The notes beneath the pieces are model-generated. The model had not been told where the DNA came from, did no database searches, and worked only from the letters and a program-made list of their open reading frames with translations. This document shows positions 15,376 to 23,908 of a stretch of DNA of 26,639 nucleotides, in pieces. A program made the position numbers and the translations under genes. Source of the DNA: an uncultured Porphyromonadaceae bacterium. GTDB taxonomy: Bacteria; Bacteroidota; Bacteroidia; Bacteroidales; Muribaculaceae. Location: the NCBI GenBank assembly GCA_900544305.1, contig UQUV01000038.1, positions 1-26,639 on the forward strand. The letters are read 5' to 3'. Each line of letters begins with the position of its first letter. Within the stretch, counting starts at the first letter, position 1.

Positions 15376-16053
15376 ATGGGTGTGAAAATACATAAAGAAG
15401 GAACAAACATAATTGCAGCATTGTTTTTGATACTGGCAGTAATCTGTCTGCCGGTTTATCTCTTTGTGCGTCCGCTGTTTGTCGCTGTTGCGCTGACAGT
15501 GGTATGTGTTGTTATCTTTCTGCTTGTCGTTAATTTTTTCCGTTCCCCTATCAGGTATTACAAGGGGAAACGAGAAAATGTAGTGGTGTCGTCGGTCGAC
15601 GGTACTGTAGTTGCATTGGAAGAAGTTTTCGAAGACGAGTTCCTGCACGCGAAAGCCATTCAGCTGTCGGTGTTCATGACCGTGTTCAATGTGCACGCCA
15701 ACTGGTTTCCGGTCGACGGTAAAGTGGAAAAGGTGGTTTATCATCCGGGACGCTTCCGTGCGGCTTATCTTCCGAAATCGAGTACGGAAAATGAACATTC
15801 CTCTATTTTAATCCGTGCCAAGTCGGGAGAGCAAATCCTTGTACGCCAGATTGCCGGGGCGTTGGCCCGCCGTATTGTGACGTATGCCGCCGCAGGCGAC
15901 GAAGCGGATATCTCTACCCATCTGGGATTTATCAAATTCGGTTCGCGAGTCGACATCTTCTTGCCGTTGGATGCTGACATCAAGGTGAAGATTGGCGACA
16001 AGACGACCGGAGGCATAACTGAAATTGCTTACTTGAAAAACAAATCTAACTGA
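15376..16053 (+). CDS. psd: Phosphatidylserine decarboxylase proenzyme
   Basis: A 225-residue PSD of the short (PSD-A/archaetidylserine decarboxylase-like) type. It converts phosphatidylserine to phosphatidylethanolamine at the inner membrane. Two hydrophobic segments (about 10-30 and 34-54) anchor it. NVHANWFP holds a conserved His108. The self-cleavage site is Gly189-Ser190 (IKFGSRVDIFLP), where Ser190 would become the pyruvoyl cofactor of the small alpha chain. ATG 15376 is chosen because the TTG at 15355 lies inside the promoter. The stop is 7 bases before pssA, so substrate-making and substrate-using enzymes are co-expressed. Confidence 0.95.
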   Translation: MGVKIHKEGTNIIAALFLILAVICLPVYLFVRPLFVAVALTVVCVVIFLLVVNFFRSPIRYYKGKRENVVVSSVDGTVVALEEVFEDEFLHAKAIQLSVFMTVFNVHANWFPVDGKVEKVVYHPGRFRAAYLPKSSTENEHSSILIRAKSGEQILVRQIAGALARRIVTYAAAGDEADISTHLGFIKFGSRVDIFLPLDADIKVKIGDKTTGGITEIAYLKNKSN

Positions 16054-16060
16054 ATCGACA

Positions 16061-16771
16061 ATGAAACTTCTGCGCTTTGTCAAGCGAAATATACCTAATT
16101 CAATCACTTGTCTGAATTTGCTGAGCGGCTGCTTGGCCTGTGTGTTCTCTTTTAGCTATGATGCTGATTTCGGTCCGTTGAAGGGCTATGAAATGGCTTT
16201 CCTTTTTATCGGTCTGGCTACATTGTTTGACTTTTGCGACGGACTGTCGGCACGCTTGTTGCATGCCTATTCGGCATTGGGCAAGGAATTGGATTCGCTT
16301 TCCGATTTGGTGAGCTTCGGGTTGGCACCTGCCATGCTTGTTTTCAATACGATGATGAGACACGATGCCGGCTGGCTGTCATATCTGGCATTCTTCATTA
16401 CCATCTGCGGTGCGCTCCGCCTTGCCAAATTCAATATTGACGACCGTCAGACAACGACTTTTATCGGACTTCCCATACCGGCTAATGCCATTTTCTGGAT
16501 TGGTATCATTGCCTGGAACATGCAGTTCGGCTATATGGGCAACGGGCTGATGACAGTCCTTTCCATTTTGTTCCCTTTGCTGATGCTCAGCCGGATGCGT
16601 ATGTTCTCGCTGAAGGTGCACAACTTTGCATTCCAGAACAATGTGCGTCGCTATGCGCTTGTGTTGGGAGCTGTGCTGTTCTTTGTGTTCCAGCACTTGT
16701 CAGGGTTGGCTTGGACCATTGTCCTCTATATTTTTCTTTCGGCTACAGCCCGAAAAAATGAACAAGTTTAG
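16061..16771 (+). CDS. pssA: CDP-diacylglycerol-serine O-phosphatidyltransferase
   Basis: A 236-residue integral membrane enzyme of the CDP-alcohol phosphatidyltransferase family. It joins CDP-diacylglycerol and L-serine to make phosphatidylserine and CMP. The full motif D-G-x2-A-R-x8-G-x3-D-x3-D is present at residues 60-82 (D60, G61, A64, R65, G74, D78, D82). Several membrane helices follow. Serine specificity is inferred from neighbouring psd, which uses the product, and from family likeness. It starts 7 bases after psd. Confidence 0.95.
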   Translation: MKLLRFVKRNIPNSITCLNLLSGCLACVFSFSYDADFGPLKGYEMAFLFIGLATLFDFCDGLSARLLHAYSALGKELDSLSDLVSFGLAPAMLVFNTMMRHDAGWLSYLAFFITICGALRLAKFNIDDRQTTTFIGLPIPANAIFWIGIIAWNMQFGYMGNGLMTVLSILFPLLMLSRMRMFSLKVHNFAFQNNVRRYALVLGAVLFFVFQHLSGLAWTIVLYIFLSATARKNEQV

Positions 16772-16814
16772 TTTGGCATTGTTATTGCTATATCTAACGA
16801 TAGAAACTAAATAG
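16758..16814 (+). other. Possible 18-residue hydrophobic peptide overlapping the pssA end
   Basis: ATG 16758 opens an 18-codon frame (MNKFSLALLLLYLTIETK) that overlaps the last five codons of pssA in another frame and stops 9 bases before the GTG of the DUF4834 gene. It resembles a membrane-inserting leader. It could couple translation between the two genes, but an ORF this short may be chance. Confidence 0.15.
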
Positions 16815-16823
16815 ATTTTTATA

Positions 16824-17150
16824 GTGGGAACATTTTTCGGTTTCATTCTATTATTCCTCTTGTTGCTTGTCATGGTTCCTGTATTGTGGATTGTGTCAAG
16901 CGTGTTCAAGATGCGCCGTCGCTTCAAGCGGACGGTCAATGAGGCGACTGGCAGGCAGAACGAATATACTGCCCGCGAAACGCAGTTTGAGAGTTCACGA
17001 AAAGTTTATTCGAAGGATGTCGGCGAGTATGTGAGCTATGAAGAAATCATCGTCGACCGTGAGCAGGAAGAAAGACCGCCTCACCGGAAAAATGTAAGGC
17101 CAGAACCTCAGATTTCTGATGTGGAATTTGAGGAGATTGTGCAAAAATAA
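16824..17150 (+). CDS. DUF4834-like single-pass membrane protein
   Basis: A 108-residue protein. A single strong membrane helix spans residues 4-27, followed by a basic stretch (KMRRRFKR) and a long polar, acidic cytosolic tail. This matches the Bacteroidota DUF4834 family, which I recall as commonly encoded beside pssA. Function unknown. The start is GTG 16824; a TAG four codons upstream excludes a longer frame. It lies 52 bases after pssA with no terminator between, so it is probably the third gene of the psd operon. The 17351-17387 hairpin is the first strong terminator downstream. Confidence 0.8.
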   Translation: MGTFFGFILLFLLLLVMVPVLWIVSSVFKMRRRFKRTVNEATGRQNEYTARETQFESSRKVYSKDVGEYVSYEEIIVDREQEERPPHRKNVRPEPQISDVEFEEIVQK

Positions 17151-17222
17151 AGTCCTTAAACATTTAAAAATGTTAAAATAAGCGGAATTTATAGATAAAA
17201 TTCGCCAAAATATCTATTTCGC

Positions 17223-17253
17223 TTGTAAAAATGGATTTTTTTTAATTCCTTTG
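17223..17253 (+). promoter_or_regulatory. Promoter-like site after the DUF4834 gene
   Basis: TTG (17223-17225), 20 bases, then TTCCTTTG (17246-17253), one base off TAnnTTTG. A 7-bp inverted repeat TCGTAAA/TTTACGA (17256-17271) spans the predicted start point near 17260. No coding sequence follows on this strand. Confidence 0.35.
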
Positions 17254-17259
17254 CATCGT

Positions 17260-17387
17260 AAAAATTTACGAAACATTAACAAAGATACTATTATCTATCC
17301 ATACATAGAAACATTATTTTTTTCATTAGTTGTCAGTGGTAAATAACCACAAAAAAGCTACCCACCGTGATGGTGTGTAGCTTTTTT
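17260..17387 (+). ncRNA. Candidate small RNA of about 130 nt
   Basis: A promoter-like site (17223-17253) and a strong terminator (17351-17387) are spaced about 130 nt apart on the plus strand. The interval has no ATG before the terminator stem and no ORF. Start with a small hairpin, end with a hairpin and U-run, and an AU-rich single-stranded middle fit a trans-acting sRNA. It might equally be the untranslated 3' end of the psd operon transcript. Confidence 0.3.
17351..17387. terminator. Strong bidirectional terminator
   Basis: AAAAAAGCTAC (17351-17361) pairs with GTAGCTTTTTT (17377-17387), extended by CACC/GGTG (17363-17366 and 17372-17375) after one mismatch, with a 5-base loop. T-runs flank the stem in both directions. 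Confidence 0.8.
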
Positions 17388-17426
17388 ATTTGTTGTTAAC
17401 CCGTTTGGAAACAGGCGGTTTGGGTG

Positions 17427-17460
17427 TAAAAAACGCCTCCGTCCGGAAGGGCAGAGGCGT
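17427..17460 (-). terminator. Terminator of the membrane regulator gene
   Basis: On the minus strand ACGCCTC (17460-17454) pairs with GAGGCGT (17439-17433), followed by TTTTTT. It lies 22 bases after the regulator stop at 17483. Confidence 0.75.
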
Positions 17461-17482
17461 GATGGAATGTTCAGAACAAATC

Positions 17483-20404
17483 CTATATGCGTTGCAGATA
17501 CTCTACCAAATTGACATCGCGGCTGAGTTCCATTTTCTTCCGCAGGCGGTAGCGGTTCATTTCGACGCTGCGGTACGACATGTTGAGCAACGGTGCGATT
17601 TCCTTCGAACTGAGCCCCATTTTCAGGTAGGCACACAGACGCTGGTCGTTGGCGTTCAGCTGCGGATAGAGCTGAACCAACCGTTTCAGATAGTTTTCAT
17701 AGACAACGTCGAAGTTCTGTGCGAATTTCTGCCAGTCGTCGTCATGGCTGATGTTCTCCTTGATGAGCTTCTGTATTTTCATCAGCTGTTTGTTGGCTCC
17801 CGGAGTCAGTGCGGAGCTTTCTTCGCTTTCCTGTATTTTGCTGATTTGGTTGGAAATATCAATAAGTATTTCATTTTTACGGATGACGTTCATCGTTGCG
17901 TTCGACAGTTCCTGTGATTTGTGGCGCACGTCGTGTTCCAACTGTTCACTCTTCAGGTGGGCAATTTCGTTCTCCTTTCTCAGCGTTTCTTCTTCTGCCT
18001 TGCGCTTGAATTCCTGCATTTCGGCTTCTTTCCGTTTGGCAACAGCGAGTGCGGCCTTGTGCGATTTCATCTTGATAAAGCGAAAGGCAAAATAAATGGC
18101 GCTTGCTGCGGCTATCAGATAGACACAGATGGCCCAAATGCTTCTGTACCAAGGCGGAGAAATGTGGAATACGAACTTGCATTCGGATTTTGAATCGTCG
18201 TAGTGGTTAATTGAACGGATATGGAGAGTGTAGGTTCCTTCGTGGAGCTGTGTGTATTCTTTGGTGTTGGCCTGCGAAAATGCACTCCAGCTCTTGTCGT
18301 AGTTCTCCAGATAATAGCTGTATTCTATTGTTCCCTGCTCGCGGTATTCCGGGCAGATGAATTCAAATCTCAAAGAATTAAGCTTGTAGGGCAGCCGCAG
18401 TTCCTTCTGCTGTATTCCTCCTGCCGTGTAGAGCAGGGTGTCGGGGTTGCCCGTAGCATAGATGTTGTTGATGAAGAGGTTGCTTTTCCAGTTGACCGTG
18501 TGTTCGCGGTCGATGTCAATTTCATAGAAACCGTCCTCATTCGACACAATCAGCCGTCGCGGCGCCGTGAAGTTGAAGTTTTCAAAGCCTACAATCAGCT
18601 TGTCGAGCAGCGGTTTGTAGGTGATGGAGTCGATGTCGTAGGTGCCGGTTGTGTTGTAATATGCCGCACAGATGAATTTCCCCGAAACTCCCCATACGTC
18701 CCGATTCGGCGACTGATAGAGGCGGACCGAGGTATGGGCACCGAATATGCTGTTCATGTTTACGTTCGGTATCATGCTGTCGGTCTGTGGATTATAGCGG
18801 AAGAAGCCGCCTTCGGTTGAGAAGGCCAGCTCGTCGTTTATTTCATACAATGTGTTGTTGCGGCCGGTAGGGAATCCCTTTTTGTGGTCGTAGAGCTTTA
18901 TTTCTTCAAAGCGTTTCAAGTCTTTGCTCAGCCGCAGGCGGAAAACACCTTTCATCCAGTGGCTCAGCCAGATATTCTCAAATTTGTCTTCAAAAATATG
19001 TCCGCCGGCGTCGGTATAGCCTGTTACCTTGTTGGCGTATTCCCATATTCCGTTGTTGTTTTTAATAAGGAAAAAACTTTCGTAGGTCGATACAAGCGCA
19101 TAGTCCTTATGCTTTCTCAGTTGCAGGCAGGACCATGTGCCGGGAATTCCTGCCACTTGCTTCGGCACACCGTTGATGATTTGGAAAAGACCCAGGTCAT
19201 TGCCTACAAGAATCGTGTTGGCAATCGTGTCAATGCTCCAAACCTGGCTTTTCATCAACTGTTTCAGCTCTACCGGTTCCGGAGTCGCCGAGATAGGGTA
19301 GGAGGTGGAATACAGACCTTGGTTTGTACCCATATATAAGGTGTTGTTTTTCAACAGTGACGCGTAGCCTGCACCATATTTATTGGAAGTTCCGAACAAT
19401 GTCGTGATGGGAGAGTTGTAGAGCACATAGTCGATACCGTTGTCAAGTCCCAGCCAGATATTGTCGAGCTTGTCGAAATAGATGCTCAGCACGGTGTTGT
19501 TCTGCATTCCTGTAGAATTGTTTACATAAGTGTTGGTCTTGTTTGACAAGTCCTTGATGATGATACCTTTATTTACCGTTCCGAAAACGATGGCACGCTC
19601 GTTGGTGGCAGCGCAGAACACCTGATTCTCTTTCAGGAAATGGTCGATATCGGTTTGCAGCGGAGTGATGGTAATGCCATCGTACACGAAAAGTCCGTCG
19701 AATGCCGTTACGAGCAGAATCTTTCCCTGTGTATAGGGCAGAATCGAGCACACCTTCTTACCTATAATCTTTTCGTTGCCGGGCAGGGGAGTGTAGTCCA
19801 CGCCGTTGAGAATGCTTACACCTCCGTCGATGGAAGCGACAAACATTCGTCCCTTAATCAGTGCGGAGGTGGTAATCTTGTGTTTGTGAGGGATGGCGAT
19901 GGTTTTCTCGCCGTCGTAGCGGAGGATGCAGAAGTCGCCTTGAAACCAGACATATTTTTCTGCCTGATGAATGTTCCATATTTCCGAAAAGTGGCGGTCT
20001 TTTGCCGGAAGCGTGTTCATAAGGCTGAAATATTTCATTCTGCCTGTTTCCTCTTCGTTGGCAAAATATCCGAATTCTTCCGAGCCTCCGGCATAGACAC
20101 GCTCTGCCTTGCCGTCGTACAGCAGTGAGCGCACTGTCGTGTAGTTGCTGATCTGGTGGGTGTTCCAAAGGTGGCTGTCATAGGTCAGCATACCGGTGTT
20201 GTTGGCAAAAAGCATCCTGCCGTGCGAGTCCTGGCAGATGTCCCAGTTTTGTGTGCCTGCCGAATATATGGAGCGGAAATAATTGCGCACGAGCGGGTAT
20301 GCCGCATCAGCTGTCCCCGGCGATAGCCAAGTCAGCAGAAACAGAGTGAACAGGGCACCGGCCCAGTTCTGATGCAAAACATTTTTAAGTGAATTGTACG
20401 TCAT
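17483..20404 (-). CDS. Membrane-spanning sensor-regulator (propeller, Y_Y_Y, LuxR-type HTH)
   Basis: A 973-residue predicted one-component regulator. An N-terminal export segment (about 1-35) leads into a large periplasmic region with two-component-propeller-like repeats (e.g. GLDNGIDYVL, NNTLYMGTNQGL), then a Y_Y_Y (triple tyrosine) domain at about 690-750 ending HISPPWYRS. One membrane helix (about 757-775) is followed by a charged coiled coil (785-860) and a LuxR-type HTH at the C-terminus (GLSSKEIAPLLNMSYRSVEMNRYRLRKKM). There is no histidine kinase or receiver domain, so the ligand signal must pass straight to the DNA-binding end. It diverges from susC and is probably its activator. The start at ATG 20404 gives a good export signal. 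Confidence 0.9.
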   Translation of the reverse strand: MTYNSLKNVLHQNWAGALFTLFLLTWLSPGTADAAYPLVRNYFRSIYSAGTQNWDICQDSHGRMLFANNTGMLTYDSHLWNTHQISNYTTVRSLLYDGKAERVYAGGSEEFGYFANEEETGRMKYFSLMNTLPAKDRHFSEIWNIHQAEKYVWFQGDFCILRYDGEKTIAIPHKHKITTSALIKGRMFVASIDGGVSILNGVDYTPLPGNEKIIGKKVCSILPYTQGKILLVTAFDGLFVYDGITITPLQTDIDHFLKENQVFCAATNERAIVFGTVNKGIIIKDLSNKTNTYVNNSTGMQNNTVLSIYFDKLDNIWLGLDNGIDYVLYNSPITTLFGTSNKYGAGYASLLKNNTLYMGTNQGLYSTSYPISATPEPVELKQLMKSQVWSIDTIANTILVGNDLGLFQIINGVPKQVAGIPGTWSCLQLRKHKDYALVSTYESFFLIKNNNGIWEYANKVTGYTDAGGHIFEDKFENIWLSHWMKGVFRLRLSKDLKRFEEIKLYDHKKGFPTGRNNTLYEINDELAFSTEGGFFRYNPQTDSMIPNVNMNSIFGAHTSVRLYQSPNRDVWGVSGKFICAAYYNTTGTYDIDSITYKPLLDKLIVGFENFNFTAPRRLIVSNEDGFYEIDIDREHTVNWKSNLFINNIYATGNPDTLLYTAGGIQQKELRLPYKLNSLRFEFICPEYREQGTIEYSYYLENYDKSWSAFSQANTKEYTQLHEGTYTLHIRSINHYDDSKSECKFVFHISPPWYRSIWAICVYLIAAASAIYFAFRFIKMKSHKAALAVAKRKEAEMQEFKRKAEEETLRKENEIAHLKSEQLEHDVRHKSQELSNATMNVIRKNEILIDISNQISKIQESEESSALTPGANKQLMKIQKLIKENISHDDDWQKFAQNFDVVYENYLKRLVQLYPQLNANDQRLCAYLKMGLSSKEIAPLLNMSYRSVEMNRYRLRKKMELSRDVNLVEYLQRI

Positions 20405-20768
20405 GCTATGTTGTTTGAGTCAATTATATCAAGGTGGAAATCGAGGAAAAGAATTCAAGCCATGTTTCTCACACTCAAAGTTCTTAATTTTTTCTTAGTT
20501 GAGTTGTGTTGCGAAATATGTTTTATAACATATTTTCTGTAATTGATTGATATATAGATTTGTGTGTTTATATTGCTGAATAAATGTTGAGTTTTGTAGT
20601 GGCGAATGTTGAGTTTTTGCGAAAGGCTTTTTTGAGGGTTTATTTATATCATTTGTACCTTTGCATTATCGACGAGCGGAATTTTTTTGATTCCATTCCC
20701 TTAAAATCGGAAAAACTCGAAAGCGTAGTAAAAAGAAACAAACTTAAAATTAAATACCTCTTTTAATT
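20405..20768. promoter_or_regulatory. Divergent intergenic region, regulator/susC
   Basis: This 364-bp AT-rich gap separates the two opposed genes. The susC promoter (20631-20663) is the clear element. On the regulator side I see only a weak -7 form GAACTTTG on the minus strand (20480-20487). The 60-codon frame at 20584-20766 crosses the susC promoter and is not credible. Regulator binding sites should lie upstream of 20631; no obvious palindrome marks them. Confidence 0.55.
20631..20663 (+). promoter_or_regulatory. Promoter of the susC-susD operon
   Basis: TTTG (20631-20634), 21 bases, then TACCTTTG (20656-20663), exact matches to both Bacteroidota elements. Transcription would start near 20670, leaving a 100-nt A-rich untranslated leader before ATG 20769. 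Confidence 0.75.
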
Positions 20769-23700
20769 ATGAAGAAACAAATTCTTTTCTTTTGTTTTTT
20801 GATTCTTGCGGCAGTTGCTTACGCGCAAGATTTGAAAGTGACGGGAGTTGTTACTTCTGCAGAGGATGGTTATCCTTTGCCCGGCGTTCCGGTGCAGGTG
20901 AAGGAGAACCCTTCGGCAAGCGTGGCGACTGACATCGACGGTAATTATACCATCACAGTTTCGCGCGGACAGACTCTTGTCTTCTCATATGTTGGTTGCG
21001 AATCCCAAAGTCACAAGATTCAGTCATCGACAACGTTGAATGTCGCTCTGAAATCGGAGGCTAACGTACTTCAGGAAGTAGTAGCTATCGGTTACGGTAC
21101 GATGAAAAAAAGCGACTTGACCGGTTCCGTGACAACCGTAGCCGCCGATAAGTTGAAGAAAACCCCGGCCGCCAACTTGGCAAACGCTCTTCAGGGTCAG
21201 GCAGCTGGTGTGACTGTCAATTCCAACAGCGGTCAGCCGGGTGCAGCTCCGGAAGTTCGAATCCGTGGTGTCGGAACCGTCAACGGTGCTTCTCCTATAT
21301 ATGTAGTCGACGGTATCATTGTTGACGATATCTCATTCCTTAGCCCGAACGACATTCAGTCAACGGAAATTCTTAAAGATGCCTCTGCAACAGCTATTTA
21401 CGGTTCTCGTGGTGCCAACGGTGTTATCATTGTGACAACCAAAGGCGGTAAGGTAAACCAGAAAACTACCGTAACATTGGATGCCTATGCCGGTATTCAG
21501 CAGCGTTGGCGCAAGCTCGACGTGATGAACGCTCAGGAATTTGCCGATGCTCTTGTTGCCATCAACGGTTCTGCTTCTGAAAAGAAGTATTATGAAACTT
21601 ACGGCTTCAACAAATGGCTTTCTACATTCCGTTTGGGTAGTTCCAAATATTATCCTACTGTCTATGATCCCGAAACAAATCCGACCGGCCTTGATTATTC
21701 GGCTATCGATACCGACTGGCAGGATGAAGTGTTCCAGGATGCATTGATTCAGAACTATCACCTTTCTATCGACGGCGGTAGCGAAAAGACAACTTATTCG
21801 TTGAGCACCAGCTGGTATTCACAGGAAGGTACCATTATCGGTTCAAACTACGAACGTCTGACTGTTCGTTTGAATACTTCCCACAAGGTGAACAACTGGT
21901 TGAAAGTCGGTGAAAACGTTTCATTTATGAGTTCTACAAGCCGTACGGCAATGAACAACAGCGAAAGTGCCGGTTCTTCCATCCTTTCAGCAGCCTTTGC
22001 CATGGCTCCTTGGGATCCGACTCACTATCCTGCTGGTTCTGTCAACAAACAGGGTACGGACTTGAGCGGACAAATCAGTGCCGGTTCCAACTTCAAGAAC
22101 GTGACAAACCCGTTCAGCATGGTGGAAAACAGCCATCCGAAAGATCGCAACGAACGTTTCGTCGGAAATGTCTTTGCTGAAATCACTCCACTCAAAGGTT
22201 TGACATTCCGTTCAAGCTACAGCTTTGACTATAACATCGCTACAAGCAAGCTCTTCAAAGATGCTTACGAATATTCCGACTATGACAAGAACTCCAAGAA
22301 CTTCTTGAGCTCAAGCATCGGACGTACTTACAACTGGACTGTTGACAACATCTTGACTTATGCGCGCACTATCAATGCACACGATTTCTCGGTGATGGTA
22401 GGTCAGACAACAGAAGAATACAACTACTATTCTATCGGAAGTTCAGGTTCAAGCATTCTGAATCCGAAAGAAAACAACTGGTATCTGTCGCAGGTGACTG
22501 ACGATTTCGGACGTCCTTCCGACTCTGTTAGCCGTAACCGCCGTATTTCAATGCTCGGTCGTGTTCACTACAGCTACCTTGACCGTTATTTGATTACTGT
22601 CAACTTCCGTGCCGACGGTAGTAGCAAGTTCCCTGAAAAGCCTTGGGGTTATTTCCCTTCAACGGCTTTGGCATGGAAAATCAGCGAAGAAGGCTTCATG
22701 AAAGACTATACAAACCTCGACCTTTTGAAAATCCGTGCAGGATGGGGTCGTGTGGGTAACGACAATATCGGCAACGATGCGTTCATGCTCTCTGTGTTCA
22801 ATACAGGTCCAACATTCGTTGACTACGTATTCGGCAAGAACCAGGCATTGGCAAACGGTGCAACTGTTCTTACCTGGATTAACAACGGCGGACACTGGGA
22901 AAACACTGAACAATGGAGTTTGGGTGTTGACTTCGGAATGTGGCGCGGCATGCTGACAGGTTCTGTCGACTTCTTCATCCGCAATACTCAGGACATGTTG
23001 ATGTCGGTAAAAGCTCCGGCACACGTAGGTAACCGTTACGACGGTACAAGCAACGTAGGTACAGTTCGTAACCGCGGTGCTGAAATCACTTTGGAACACC
23101 GCAATACAATCGGTGACTTCTCTTACTCTATCGGCGGTAACGTTTCGTTTATCGACAACGAACTGACCGGCTTGAACGGTGGTGCCGTTATCTACAGCGG
23201 ATATAACAACTTGACAGTCGTTGACGAAGGCTATCCTTTGTACTACTTCTGGGGTTACCAGTACGACGGTATCTACAAGACTGACGAAGAAGCATTGGAA
23301 TATCTCAAAGGCTATACAGCTACCGACATTCCTTTCCATGCAGGCGACGCCAAATACAAAGACCTTAACGGCGACGGTAAAATTGACGACAACGACCGTA
23401 CAGACCTCGGCTCAAGCATTCCTTGGTTGAACTATGGTTTGAACCTGGGTGCAAGCTGGAAGAATTTCGACGTTCAACTGTTCTTCCAAGGTGTTGCCGG
23501 CAACAAGATCTACAACCAGATGCGTCATCGTCTGGAAGGAAACGGAACAACTTCCGTTATGAGCCCGGTAATGGCAAATGCCTGGACTTCAACCAATACA
23601 GAAGGAACAATTCCTAATCCGAAAAACTCGGTGAACTACTACGTTTCCGACCGATTCCTTGAAAACGGCTCTTATTTCCGTTTGAAGAATCTGCAAATCG

Positions 23701-23888
23701 GTTATACGATTCCTGAAAAGGCCATCCGTAAGGTAGGCTTGCAGAACTGCCGTATTTATTTGCAGGGCAGCAACCTCCTGACATTGACACAATACACAGG
23801 ATTCGACCCAGAAGTGGGCGGCAGCATTGACTACGGTAACTATCCGCAAGCCCGTTCCTTCATCTTAGGTGCTAACATTTCCTTCTAA
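20769..23888 (+). CDS. SusC-like TonB-dependent outer-membrane transporter
   Basis: This 1039-residue SusC/RagA-family protein imports oligosaccharides (or peptides) across the outer membrane using TonB energy. The signal peptide ends at AYA (residue 19). A carboxypeptidase-regulatory-like domain (22-100: KVTGVVTSAEDGYPLPGVPV) is followed by the TonB-box-like EVVAIGYG (103-110), a plug (about 115-230, with SPNDIQSTEILKDASATAIY and GSRGANGVIIVTTKGG) and a large beta-barrel ending in SFILGANISF, with the terminal aromatic residue needed for barrel assembly. It lies 20 bases before susD; the pair forms the usual pedal-bin complex. Substrate unknown. Confidence 0.96.
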   Translation: MKKQILFFCFLILAAVAYAQDLKVTGVVTSAEDGYPLPGVPVQVKENPSASVATDIDGNYTITVSRGQTLVFSYVGCESQSHKIQSSTTLNVALKSEANVLQEVVAIGYGTMKKSDLTGSVTTVAADKLKKTPAANLANALQGQAAGVTVNSNSGQPGAAPEVRIRGVGTVNGASPIYVVDGIIVDDISFLSPNDIQSTEILKDASATAIYGSRGANGVIIVTTKGGKVNQKTTVTLDAYAGIQQRWRKLDVMNAQEFADALVAINGSASEKKYYETYGFNKWLSTFRLGSSKYYPTVYDPETNPTGLDYSAIDTDWQDEVFQDALIQNYHLSIDGGSEKTTYSLSTSWYSQEGTIIGSNYERLTVRLNTSHKVNNWLKVGENVSFMSSTSRTAMNNSESAGSSILSAAFAMAPWDPTHYPAGSVNKQGTDLSGQISAGSNFKNVTNPFSMVENSHPKDRNERFVGNVFAEITPLKGLTFRSSYSFDYNIATSKLFKDAYEYSDYDKNSKNFLSSSIGRTYNWTVDNILTYARTINAHDFSVMVGQTTEEYNYYSIGSSGSSILNPKENNWYLSQVTDDFGRPSDSVSRNRRISMLGRVHYSYLDRYLITVNFRADGSSKFPEKPWGYFPSTALAWKISEEGFMKDYTNLDLLKIRAGWGRVGNDNIGNDAFMLSVFNTGPTFVDYVFGKNQALANGATVLTWINNGGHWENTEQWSLGVDFGMWRGMLTGSVDFFIRNTQDMLMSVKAPAHVGNRYDGTSNVGTVRNRGAEITLEHRNTIGDFSYSIGGNVSFIDNELTGLNGGAVIYSGYNNLTVVDEGYPLYYFWGYQYDGIYKTDEEALEYLKGYTATDIPFHAGDAKYKDLNGDGKIDDNDRTDLGSSIPWLNYGLNLGASWKNFDVQLFFQGVAGNKIYNQMRHRLEGNGTTSVMSPVMANAWTSTNTEGTIPNPKNSVNYYVSDRFLENGSYFRLKNLQIGYTIPEKAIRKVGLQNCRIYLQGSNLLTLTQYTGFDPEVGGSIDYGNYPQARSFILGANISF

Positions 23889-23908
23889 TCAATTAAAAGT
23901 CAACAAAA

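Noticed and set aside
20584..20766. 60-codon plus-strand frame upstream of susC
   Set aside because: It spans the susC promoter and leader, so it would not be transcribed in full from that promoter.
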